Of a stretch of DNA of 64,000 nt, positions 56,812 to 64,000 are shown one piece after another (position 1 is the stretch's first letter; each line of letters starts with the position of its first letter). Made by a program: the position numbers and the translations under genes. Below the pieces are notes generated by a model. The model searched no databases, was not told the DNA's origin, and was given only the letters and a program-made list of their open reading frames with translations. The DNA comes from Clostridiaceae bacterium. Its GTDB lineage: Bacteria > Bacillota > Clostridia > Saccharofermentanales > Saccharofermentanaceae. Where the stretch lies: NCBI GenBank assembly GCA_012718915.1, contig JAAYBI010000012.1, positions 44,343-108,342 of the forward strand, in the 5' to 3' direction.

Positions 56812-58206
56812 ATGAATAACAATACTGATAAGTCTTTTGTATGGCGACTATTCATCATTGCCACACCGATATTGCTTCAGAATATGCTGTCTGCGTCTCT
56901 GAATTTTATTGATGTCTTTATGATCGGAGGCCTCGGCGAAACCAGTGTCGCGGCAGTCGGAAGCGCGAACCAATTCTTTTTTGTCTTTAACATGTTGGTC
57001 TTTGGTATGGCAAGCGGTTCTGCTATATTTACTTCCCAGTACTGGGGGGCTCGCGAGATTAAGAACATCCGAACGGTTATGGGTATCGGCATTCGATTGA
57101 CTATGGGAATTGCTTCTATATTCACGCTTTTAACCTTTCTTTTCCCAAACATCTCAATTCGGATTTTTTCTCCCGACGCCGCTGTCGTTGCTTTGGGCGG
57201 CGAATATATTCGGATCATATCGTTTACATTTTTATTAACGGCGCTGAGCATTAACTATGCGGTGGTATTGAGGAGTACAGAGAACGTCATTTACCCCATG
57301 ATTGGCAGCTTTGTCGGCGTCATCACCAATACCGTTTTGAATTACATCCTGATTTTCGGCAAGTTCGGGGCACCTCGGCTGGGTGTGGCCGGCGCCGCAT
57401 ATGCGACTCTGATTGCACGCATCATTGAAACATCAATCATATTGGCATTGACCTATTCTCGGAAATTGCCTGCAGCGATTCGCCTTTCGGACATTATGGT
57501 TTTCCCGAAGGATTTGTTTGTAAAATACATCAAGCGTGTATTGCCGGTTGTCCTTCAAAGCGTCGGCTGGTCTGCCGGCTTCAGCATGTATGCCGTAATT
57601 TATGGTCATATCAGCACGGACTTTTTATCTGCGTTCAATATTTCCGGCAGCATCGAGCGTCTATGCCTGATCTTTTTCACCGGCATCGGAAGTGCTTGCA
57701 GTATCATGGTCGGCAATCGCATCGGAGCCGGCGAGTTCAAAAAAGCGAAGGCCTACGCACGCTATTTTCTTATGATCGGGCTTGGTATGTCGATTGTTCT
57801 TTCGATGATTCTGATCTGGGCCAGAATCCCGATTGCATCACTTTATACAGAGCTCAGTTCAACCAGCCAACGTTACGTAAGAGAAATTCTTTTGGTCATT
57901 GCCATTGTCATGTGGGCTAAGGCATCAAATATCATTTTCCACATGGGCATCTTCCGAGCCGGCGGTGATACCGTGTTCAGCATGGTGGTTGATGTCGGCG
58001 GCGTGTGGCTGGTGGGTGTGCCGATTGCGGCAATCGCCGGGTTCCTTTTGCATCTGCCGATACCCTTAATTTTTGCAGCCGCGGCCGTTGAGGAAGTTAC
58101 CAAAATGGTCATTGGTATGATCCGTTATCGCTCCGGTCGATGGATGAATCGCTTAGTCGGAGCAAGCCATTCTGAAGAAGAATTATCGGAGGATTTCACC
58201 GCATGA
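56812..58206 (+). CDS. MATE-family exporter, second copy
   Basis: 464 residues, about twelve membrane segments; MLSASLNFIDVFMIGGLGETSV opens it and FRAGGDTVFSMVVDVGGVWLVG marks the second half. Related to but clearly different from the MATE at 22754. Its stop overlaps the next gene's ATG by 4 nt, coupling it to a condensation-domain acyltransferase. A TTGTTT/TAGAAT pair 17 nt apart (about 56752-56780) could be the promoter. Confidence 0.9.
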   Translation: MNNNTDKSFVWRLFIIATPILLQNMLSASLNFIDVFMIGGLGETSVAAVGSANQFFFVFNMLVFGMASGSAIFTSQYWGAREIKNIRTVMGIGIRLTMGIASIFTLLTFLFPNISIRIFSPDAAVVALGGEYIRIISFTFLLTALSINYAVVLRSTENVIYPMIGSFVGVITNTVLNYILIFGKFGAPRLGVAGAAYATLIARIIETSIILALTYSRKLPAAIRLSDIMVFPKDLFVKYIKRVLPVVLQSVGWSAGFSMYAVIYGHISTDFLSAFNISGSIERLCLIFFTGIGSACSIMVGNRIGAGEFKKAKAYARYFLMIGLGMSIVLSMILIWARIPIASLYTELSSTSQRYVREILLVIAIVMWAKASNIIFHMGIFRAGGDTVFSMVVDVGGVWLVGVPIAAIAGFLLHLPIPLIFAAAAVEEVTKMVIGMIRYRSGRWMNRLVGASHSEEELSEDFTA

Positions 58207-59510
58207 GGAGAGAGACATCATCATACGAAAGAGTCATGTTCTATTACAGCAACTTGGGGCCCATGTTTTTCGGCTTTCGCATCCACTTCACCGGTAAATT
58301 AGAGGATGATGTTCTCCGGGAAGCATTGGAAAAAATTCGAATTGAATTCCCTCTCAGTGCCGTTCGGGTAGAGACGCACGAAGATCATCGACAGTTCATC
58401 ACTACGGATAACGTCCCTTTCTATCCGCTCACATTCATTCGCGATTACGTTGAGCCTTGGGAAAAATACTACACGGATCTGATTCGATTGCCTTTCAATG
58501 CTGCGACCGGTCCGATGGTTCGATTCTCCGTTTTACAAAACGGAACCGATAATAATCTGTTAGCCGTATTTCATCACGCCGTGGTCGATGGTGTCGGTGC
58601 TTCGATTTTGCTGGAGCGACTGATGGCGCATCTGGGCGATCCGAGCCTATCTGTCACGGCCCCCGATGAAGACTCCTGGGCGATTATGCTTCACAAGCAT
58701 ATTTCCGATGAAAACATGACTCAGATTCTTTCATTTGATCCGCCCGCTTATAAGGATGATAAATCTTATACGCAGTACACTCCGAAAGCACTTCGTCCGG
58801 CACCTTTTCCGAATCTCGATTTCAAAATACATACTCATGCGTTCAGCAAGGCGCAGACCGACATTATCGTTCAGGCATCACACCGGCACAATGTAACTGT
58901 GCACGCTTTGCTCGGTGCCCTGATGCTCAGTTCGTTTGCCGAAGAATTTGGTCCCGAGAACGGTTACAAGCGAATTATTCAAAGTCCGGTAAATTTTCGC
59001 CCACAGCTTCGTGCCGGCTCAGATAAGCTCTTCGGACTTTATAACGGTTTAGTTAAGGCAACTATAGATTGCACGCCGGGCCGACCGATTCCCGATATTG
59101 CTTCGGAGATCGGGCACGCACTTCGCGAGCAGATTGACAGCCTCCGGCCGCTATCCGGCTACTATAATTTCATGACTTATTTACTCGAAGGTATAGATTA
59201 TCCTGAAGAGTACTATGCAAGTCGAGATTCCGTGGACACAATGGACTACGATTTTTCGTTTTCGAATCTTGGACGAGTTGATATCGCCGAGGAATATGGC
59301 CCTTATCATGTCGATGACGTATTCGGACCGACTTTCAGCGCAACCAAAGGAGAGCGCGTGATTGGAGCGATGACCTGTCACGGACGCCTATTCATCAATA
59401 TGGTATACGATTCAGGATGTTTTGATTCCATAATCGGCGAGAGAATTTTCGCTTCAATTTGCCGGAAAATCACCGATAACAATCTCTTCCTCAAGACCGC
59501 CCTCGACTAA
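58203..59510 (+). CDS. Free-standing condensation-domain acyltransferase
   Basis: 435 residues of the chloramphenicol acetyltransferase/condensation superfamily. The catalytic motif HHAVVDG (HHxxxDG) is near residue 125; SPVNFRPQLR and FSNLGRVDI match the second half. The DFGW motif of NRPS condensation domains is not seen, and there is no attached carrier or adenylation domain, so alcohol-O-acetyltransferase or PapA-like chemistry is likely. Coupled to the MATE gene, suggesting it modifies a compound that is then exported. Its 3' end overlaps the convergent next gene. Confidence 0.82.
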   Translation: MRRETSSYERVMFYYSNLGPMFFGFRIHFTGKLEDDVLREALEKIRIEFPLSAVRVETHEDHRQFITTDNVPFYPLTFIRDYVEPWEKYYTDLIRLPFNAATGPMVRFSVLQNGTDNNLLAVFHHAVVDGVGASILLERLMAHLGDPSLSVTAPDEDSWAIMLHKHISDENMTQILSFDPPAYKDDKSYTQYTPKALRPAPFPNLDFKIHTHAFSKAQTDIIVQASHRHNVTVHALLGALMLSSFAEEFGPENGYKRIIQSPVNFRPQLRAGSDKLFGLYNGLVKATIDCTPGRPIPDIASEIGHALREQIDSLRPLSGYYNFMTYLLEGIDYPEEYYASRDSVDTMDYDFSFSNLGRVDIAEEYGPYHVDDVFGPTFSATKGERVIGAMTCHGRLFINMVYDSGCFDSIIGERIFASICRKITDNNLFLKTALD

Positions 59511-60113
59511 AGAAGCAATAACCCGATCTCCGGGTCGAAGAATGAGAGATCCCCGGGGATTGAATCGTTCGGCCTTCTCTTCACTGAACAGATCACCTTG
59601 TTGACCATGATATGGCACAAGATGAATGGGGACGGAGCGGTCGGCACCAACTATGGTTGCACAGTACTCTGATTCTTTCACGTCCATATTGTAGAAGCCA
59701 TCTCCGGGAAAAAATGCGTAGTTAATCTTCTCTTTCCGTAGATTATCCATCTCAGGAATTTGAGAGGTATCACCGGCAAAATAAATTCGCAGGCCGTCAA
59801 CGATCACAACATATCCGACGCACTCCTCTTTGGGATGGTATCGATTATAAGCCGGAACCGAAGTAATGGTATAGCCTTTGATTTCTATGCTGCGATATTC
59901 TCCATGTTGTATCATCGATGACGGAGAAAAAATTTCAACGTCATCTTTCATCGTCACAAGTTGAACTTGATTGTGATCGCCGTGCTGATGTGTAATCAGA
60001 ATGATATCCGCCGGCAAATCATAGCCCTCACCGGCGCAAGGATCCAGATAGAGAACGACACCTTGGTCGGATTGGACCCGAATACTTCCGTGACCCTGAT
60101 AAAGAATCTCCAT
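59454..60113 (-). CDS. Metallo-beta-lactamase fold hydrolase
   Basis: 219 residues with the metal motif THQHGDHNQ (HxHxDH) near residue 41, an Asp in FAGDTSQIPEMD and a late His in PIHLVPYHG. Similar in size to UlaG-like and RNase-like MBL proteins of unknown substrate. Its stop overlaps the condensation gene by 57 nt on the other strand, and it starts one base into the stop region of the upstream nuclease-like gene. Confidence 0.85.
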   Translation of the reverse strand: MEILYQGHGSIRVQSDQGVVLYLDPCAGEGYDLPADIILITHQHGDHNQVQLVTMKDDVEIFSPSSMIQHGEYRSIEIKGYTITSVPAYNRYHPKEECVGYVVIVDGLRIYFAGDTSQIPEMDNLRKEKINYAFFPGDGFYNMDVKESEYCATIVGADRSVPIHLVPYHGQQGDLFSEEKAERFNPRGSLILRPGDRVIASLVEGGLEEEIVIGDFPAN

Positions 60114-60961
60114 TACTTGGCCTCCTTCTCATCCCTTTTCAACTGACGCGGCTTTCGCCTCTTAGTTTCGGTATTGTTCATACCATTCTTCGGAATATCA
60201 TCTGATTCTGAAACCTCGTCTATCACTCTCGCGTTGAAAGCCGCACTTGCTGATTGATTAAGCGCCGCATTAATTGAATTCGCCACTTCTTCGAAAGTAT
60301 TCGGCGCAGCTCGTCCGATGTCCGATAAATCATAAGTACCGTCTTCTAGCCGAATAAACCAACCGTAAAAATTTGCATTGAGAATCGAGGTTGTTTTCTT
60401 GGGATCGCCGCCTTTTTCGCGGATACCTTTGGGCTTCAACGGCCCATAACGAGCGATGATGCATGCGATTGTCAGCGCTGCTTCACGGTAAGCTGTCATG
60501 AGCGGAACACCACGGGAACCGCCGATGTTGCCATCCACACTACGATTGTCGAATTCTCGCACAATGGACCGGGCTTTTCTCTTATTGTGTCGATGACCTT
60601 GTGGGGTCTCGGGCGTCAACACTTCCTCAACACGGTATTTGTCGCGCCGAACGCTGACCAATAGCAAGCCCAGTCCTAAACGTTTTAGGACGCGCATCTT
60701 CGAGCGCCATGCCTTGTCGAGTTTCAAATCCGAGGGTTTGGGTACCGCGACATAAACAAAATCTGTACACGCCTGCCGCGAAACCGCCTGTGCCAGAAGA
60801 TCAAAGGACAAATGACGCTTCAGTTCGACAATATACATCTCTTCATCACGCATGGCCACGACATCGCAATGTCCGACTTCCGCACGAACCGAGAAGCCTT
60901 GGCGCACTAAAAAGTCGCGAACCGGAACATAAAGTTCTCGCTCATAACGAATGCTGTCCAT
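60113..60961 (-). CDS. DUF2161 family, PD-(D/E)XK-like phosphodiesterase
   Basis: 282 residues. The first ~110 carry GHCDVVAMRDEEMYIVELKRH, an Asp...Glu-x-Lys arrangement typical of PD-(D/E)XK nucleases, as recognised in the DUF2161 family. The rest is basic and looks DNA-binding (KKTTSILNANFYGWFIRLEDGTY). It is upstream of, and overlaps by 1 nt, the MBL gene, so the two form a pair. Function unproven. Confidence 0.75.
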   Translation of the reverse strand: MDSIRYERELYVPVRDFLVRQGFSVRAEVGHCDVVAMRDEEMYIVELKRHLSFDLLAQAVSRQACTDFVYVAVPKPSDLKLDKAWRSKMRVLKRLGLGLLLVSVRRDKYRVEEVLTPETPQGHRHNKRKARSIVREFDNRSVDGNIGGSRGVPLMTAYREAALTIACIIARYGPLKPKGIREKGGDPKKTTSILNANFYGWFIRLEDGTYDLSDIGRAAPNTFEEVANSINAALNQSASAAFNARVIDEVSESDDIPKNGMNNTETKRRKPRQLKRDEKEAK

Positions 60962-61023
60962 ATATACCTCGATCGAAGATGATGCTTATTCGCCAAATTG
61001 ATTATTGACAATCGACCAGGCAA

Positions 61024-61383
61024 TTATTTGAATAACCCCTTGAAGCCTTTGATAATGGAATTTACCAAACCTTCTGCCTCAGTGGCAGCAACAGACTCCG
61101 GCTTCGAGTCAGCAATCGAATTGGATTTCGGTGCCCGGTCTGCCATTTTCTCATCAGAGAAAGACTTCCAATCCGTTGCCTCTATGGCCATTTGTCGAAG
61201 CGAGTCAACATCCAGAGACAGTATCTCCGAAAGACTTCTGAGATGTGCTTCGGTCGGAACAGAAAGTCCACTCTCCCAATTGGAAACCGCCTGTCTGGTT
61301 ATCCCGCCAATGCGAGAAGAAATATCGCTTTGCTTAAGGCCTAACGTCAGTCTTTGATTTCGAATGGTTGTTGATAATGACAT
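61024..61383 (-). CDS. XRE-family regulator with amphipathic C-terminal tail
   Basis: 119 residues from the ATG at 61383, 8 nt after GAAGG. An XRE helix-turn-helix occupies ~5-60 (LKQSDISSRIGGITRQAVSNWE). After a polar linker the protein ends with EGLVNSIIKGFKGLFK, an amphipathic, positively charged stretch. Direct neighbours are the nuclease-like pair and the surface protein; target genes unknown. Confidence 0.85.
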   Translation of the reverse strand: MSLSTTIRNQRLTLGLKQSDISSRIGGITRQAVSNWESGLSVPTEAHLRSLSEILSLDVDSLRQMAIEATDWKSFSDEKMADRAPKSNSIADSKPESVAATEAEGLVNSIIKGFKGLFK

Positions 61384-61520
61384 ATGATTCACCTTCTTAT
61401 AATTACTTCTAATTTTGAAAAATTCACGAATAAGAATATTTTACACATTTTGACCAGAAATTCCAAATCCCGACGCAAATCATGAGATTGGGACTGTCGC
61501 TGTTTTTGATGAAATTCAAA

Positions 61521-61543
61521 CGGCCGCCCTTTTCGAGCGGCCG
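61521..61543 (-). terminator. Terminator after the surface protein
   Basis: 7-bp stem CGGCCGC/GCGGCCG (9-nt loop) 20 nt past the surface-protein stop, flanked by A/T-rich arms that extend the pairing in part. The T run is weak. Confidence 0.65.
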
Positions 61544-61563
61544 CAAAATTCAAAACTCATTGC

Positions 61564-63783
61564 TTATTTTCTTTTTGATCTCCTGCGATATTGGGTCGTA
61601 CCGACACCAATAATGCAAACAGCGGCTACAGAAATAAGCAGAACGGGCAACCACATAAAGTTGCTTGTAGCCTCGCCGGTTTTAGCAATGGTGCCTGAGC
61701 CCGTGGTCGGAGCCACTGTCGGAGCCACTGTTGGTGCCGCCGTTGGTGCCGCTGTTGGTGCCGCTGTTGGTGCCGCCGTTGGTGCCACTGTCGGCGCTAC
61801 CGTCGGTGTCGGCGAAACAGTCGGCACGGGTGTCGGAGCTGCCGTATAAAGTGCCATAATTGTCAGGTTCGAGGTGACAACATCGAACGCCAAATTCCAA
61901 CCAGCAAATATATAGCCCTCGCGCTCCGGGGACGCCGGTTCCGCCGCTGCAGATCCCGAAATAACCGATTGCGTGGATAGAACTCGCTCATCCCAATCCG
62001 TAAATGTCACCGTGTAGACCGGACTGATTACGACACGCTTTGAGGCTTGACTCCAATCCGTAACCATGTCCAATCCCTCGATATTTGTAATAGTCTGACA
62101 CTTACGTGATTGGTATGCGTTGGTATCAACAATTCTTCCGGCGGCAGGCTGAGTAATGACAGCTCCATCCAGAATAATCTGAGCATGTCCTTCCGCATCC
62201 TCCTCCGTCAGGTTATCTCCGGCGTATATGGCCGCGCTTCCGCCACTATCTGTTTCCGCAATCACGTGGCTGGAACGAATGGTTATATCTCCTCCGAAAT
62301 AACCAACCGAAACACCATCTAGGAGCAAGTCTTCGAAGGGAGATGTCATTATTCCGAATTTTCCGATGGCCTTGACCGAACTGTCTTCTATCAAAATACT
62401 GCCACTGGAAAATATTGCCGCATCCCAGGCTTTGGCGAGTATGCTTGCACAATTGATAATATCTATGCCGGCAACACCGCTCAAAGCTGTACTTGAAGCG
62501 TTGACTTCAATCTCTCCGGCGCCGTTGACAACCAACTTCCCGTCAGGAAAAATACCATACGAATCTGATGTGACCAGTAAATCGCCCGAGCCCTGAATCG
62601 TTAAATCTCCCCGGCATCCAACAGCCGCCGTCAATTCCGGAGCGAAGTTGTACGGGTAGGACTCAATCGACTTCATCACATAATTCTGTGTCCCTTCGGT
62701 TAACTGAATGGTAGCTCCTTCCGGTAATAGAATCTCCCCGGCAATCGTCGCACCGCTTAATGTTAGTGTCTTCGTTGCCGCTGTCCAAGACCAAGAGTCG
62801 GAAGCGATGTCCTCAATATCATCCGTAAAATCATAATCCCCACGTAGCGGTTCTTCGTGAACAACTATTTTCAGGGATCCGGCAGAGGCATAGCTATATC
62901 CAGCGACAACGAGATAATAGTCACCGTCCGCAGCGACGGTAAAATCTAATCCGGCCATCCCATCAAAAAGCCTATTATGCGAGTCATTCAGCAAATAAAG
63001 ATATTCAAGTGTATCGGCAACGACTTGAACAGAAAGGGTTTGCCCTGCAAGTAAATGAATCCGAAAACCATGCGCAAACACAGAATAACTAAGCGGATCC
63101 AAAATCCATTCAGAATCATCGCCCGGCAACCCGATCGTCTTCTCGAAATTGAGCGGGATATTAATCGGAGTATAGGTCATATCTTGATAAGATATTCTCG
63201 CATTGGTATTCCTGATCCGATTCGTCTCCACGCCATTGATTGTTGAAGTCGTCCCGTCTATAGAATAGATGTAAGACTCAATCGTCCCAGAGTTTGTGAT
63301 CGTGCCACCTTCTGCAAATATCGGAGAAAAGCGATTAACGAGGCCTTCCGCTTGATTAACGAAGGTGCCTCCGGAATTGCATGAAATATGAACGGCTTCA
63401 ATCGATGAGCGATTATCCAGTGTGCCGTAAACGGATATTGGCGCATCCGAGTAATAACCACTTGAATAAATGCTGCCTTCATTAATCAGAGTCGCTCCGT
63501 GTGCAATCTCAATCGGATAATTAACGGTGTTAAGCCTCGACCGAAGAATGACTGTTTTTCCGGAAGAAATACTAATACCACCGGATAAAGCTAGGTCATC
63601 GACCACCTCAATAAATAAGTCTCCGGTTAACGCCAAAGCGTGCTCTAACTCTCCCTGCGTACTAACCGGAATTGCGTCATCAATGGTCAAACCATCTCCA
63701 TCACCGGATGCAAAAACCGCACATGGTACGAGCGAGATAAGCAAGGCAAGTGTCAACAATATAGAATAGACTCTCTTCTTCAT
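61564..63783 (-). CDS. Cell-surface protein with repeat linker and sorting-signal-like C-terminus
   Basis: 739 residues from the ATG at 63783, 6 nt after GGAGG (frame open to 63822). Signal peptide ~1-27, then Thr/Ser/Gly-rich beta-rich repeats reminiscent of beta-helix and Cthe_2159-type carbohydrate-binding modules, an InlB B-like repeat (EREGYIFAGWN) near residue 650, eight 4-residue repeats (VAPT/AAPT), then IAKTGEA, a hydrophobic helix and RRRSKRK. The last three resemble an LPXTG sorting signal with IAKTG instead of LPXTG. Probably an adhesin or binding protein. Confidence 0.85.
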   Translation of the reverse strand: MKKRVYSILLTLALLISLVPCAVFASGDGDGLTIDDAIPVSTQGELEHALALTGDLFIEVVDDLALSGGISISSGKTVILRSRLNTVNYPIEIAHGATLINEGSIYSSGYYSDAPISVYGTLDNRSSIEAVHISCNSGGTFVNQAEGLVNRFSPIFAEGGTITNSGTIESYIYSIDGTTSTINGVETNRIRNTNARISYQDMTYTPINIPLNFEKTIGLPGDDSEWILDPLSYSVFAHGFRIHLLAGQTLSVQVVADTLEYLYLLNDSHNRLFDGMAGLDFTVAADGDYYLVVAGYSYASAGSLKIVVHEEPLRGDYDFTDDIEDIASDSWSWTAATKTLTLSGATIAGEILLPEGATIQLTEGTQNYVMKSIESYPYNFAPELTAAVGCRGDLTIQGSGDLLVTSDSYGIFPDGKLVVNGAGEIEVNASSTALSGVAGIDIINCASILAKAWDAAIFSSGSILIEDSSVKAIGKFGIMTSPFEDLLLDGVSVGYFGGDITIRSSHVIAETDSGGSAAIYAGDNLTEEDAEGHAQIILDGAVITQPAAGRIVDTNAYQSRKCQTITNIEGLDMVTDWSQASKRVVISPVYTVTFTDWDERVLSTQSVISGSAAAEPASPEREGYIFAGWNLAFDVVTSNLTIMALYTAAPTPVPTVSPTPTVAPTVAPTAAPTAAPTAAPTAAPTVAPTVAPTTGSGTIAKTGEATSNFMWLPVLLISVAAVCIIGVGTTQYRRRSKRK
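61706..61801 (-). repeat. Eight tandem 12-bp units encoding VAPT/AAPT
   Basis: Eight 12-bp units, such as gttggtgccgct and gtcggagccact on the plus strand, encode a V,V,A,A,A,A,V,V pattern of (V/A)APT. Probably a wall-spanning spacer and prone to slippage; not a CRISPR. Confidence 0.85.
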
Positions 63784-63824
63784 GAATAACCTCCGGAAAT
63801 AGACAGAGTAAATATTATGCATTA

Positions 63825-63862
63825 ATTATGTTTAACATAATATATCGCACTCCTGTTGTCAA
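63825..63862 (-). promoter_or_regulatory. Surface-protein promoter with palindrome over the -10
   Basis: Minus strand TTGACA (63857-63862) and TATGTT (63834-63839), 17 nt apart. The -10 lies within a perfect 17-bp palindrome (63825-63841, arms ATTATGTT and AACATAAT around a central base). A repressor there would block transcription; the adjacent XRE protein is one candidate. Confidence 0.55.
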
Positions 63863-63899
63863 TAAAATTTTCTCTCTCAGAATCTATAATGGTTAGCGC

Positions 63900-64000
63900 T
63901 TATTGAGCTTCTCCAAGTGTTTCAACAGAATCGTTTTCGGGACGAAGACAGCGTATTAATCGCAAGACACCATACAGCAACATGACTATTGCGACGAATA
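63900..64000 (-). CDS. C-terminal end of a membrane protein (partial at window edge)
   Basis: Minus-strand frame ending at TAA (63900-63902); the visible 33 codons read a hydrophobic helix (FVAIVMLLYGVLRL), a basic turn, and a polar tail (ENDSVETLGEAQ). The 5' part lies beyond the right edge. Helix-plus-basic-tail endings occur in sortases and many other membrane proteins; I cannot name it. Confidence 0.55.
   Translation of the reverse strand, partial: FVAIVMLLYGVLRLIRCLRPENDSVETLGEAQ

Noticed and set aside
61706..61801. Tandem repeat as a possible CRISPR
   Set aside because: Repeat units are 12 bp and in frame with the surface-protein gene (VAPT/AAPT); no spacers or cas genes.

Overview
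The window reads as the chromosome of a low-to-moderate GC Bacillota, most likely class Clostridia. Supporting features are the ctsR-mcsA-mcsB-clpC stress operon, FabK as the only enoyl-ACP reductase seen, a fab/acc cluster in clostridial order, GatCAB-dependent tRNA amidation, PrsA-type foldases, strong TTGACA/TATAAT promoters with AGGAGG ribosome binding sites, and TTG/GTG starts. Family or genus cannot be fixed from sequence alone. No rRNA, tRNA, CRISPR array, prophage or intact transposase was seen. Most of the window is housekeeping with a few accessory islands.

Layout. 1-8.4 kb: a leftward fatty-acid operon (fabH-fabK-fabG-fabF-accB-fabZ-accC-accD, running off the left edge) with fabD divergent from it and a FabT-type operator between them. 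8.4-16.7 kb: a decayed transglutaminase remnant, tyrS, a double-GNAT protein, a self-regulated TetR/ABC exporter operon, a secreted nuclease, a PPK2 polyphosphate kinase and a small membrane protein. 16.7-26.7 kb: a three-domain AMP-ligase/ACP/PlsC lipid protein, a membrane zinc peptidase, a fused pgk-tpiA gene, a MATE exporter behind a leader peptide and terminator, and a zinc-ribbon acyltransferase divergent from a zinc-ribbon membrane protein. 26.8-31.9 kb: the CtsR regulon operon. 32-41 kb: rpoB-rpoC followed by a co-directional NlpC/P60 hydrolase. 41-49.5 kb: a leftward run aspS (archaeal-type)-gatC-gatA-gatB-CNNM transporter-HAD phosphatase-SurA/PrsA-like foldase. 49.6-64 kb: an Fe-alcohol dehydrogenase, PrsA, ExoA, a thioredoxin-reductase-like flavoprotein, asparaginase, a DUF1846 gene behind a leader terminator, a MATE/condensation-domain pair, a metallo-beta-lactamase/PD-(D/E)XK pair, an XRE regulator, a cell-surface repeat protein and the tail of a further membrane protein.

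How the genes work together. Lipid metabolism recurs: de novo synthesis (fab/acc), exogenous or recycled acyl use (ligase-ACP-PlsC), and a second PlsC-like enzyme. Envelope proteostasis also recurs (two PrsA-like foldases, NlpC/P60, a membrane metalloprotease). The aspS-gatCAB block indicates that Asn-tRNA (and perhaps Gln-tRNA) is made by transamidation.

The most novel candidates are regulatory: a promoter-leader peptide-terminator unit before the first MATE gene, a FabT box between fabH and fabD, a terminator in the DUF1846 leader, and operators overlapping promoters for the ABC exporter and the surface protein. The most novel protein candidates are a thioredoxin-reductase-like enzyme lacking the NADPH motifs and a MATE exporter translationally coupled to a free-standing condensation-type acyltransferase. 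All assignments were made by eye from motifs; no searches were run.
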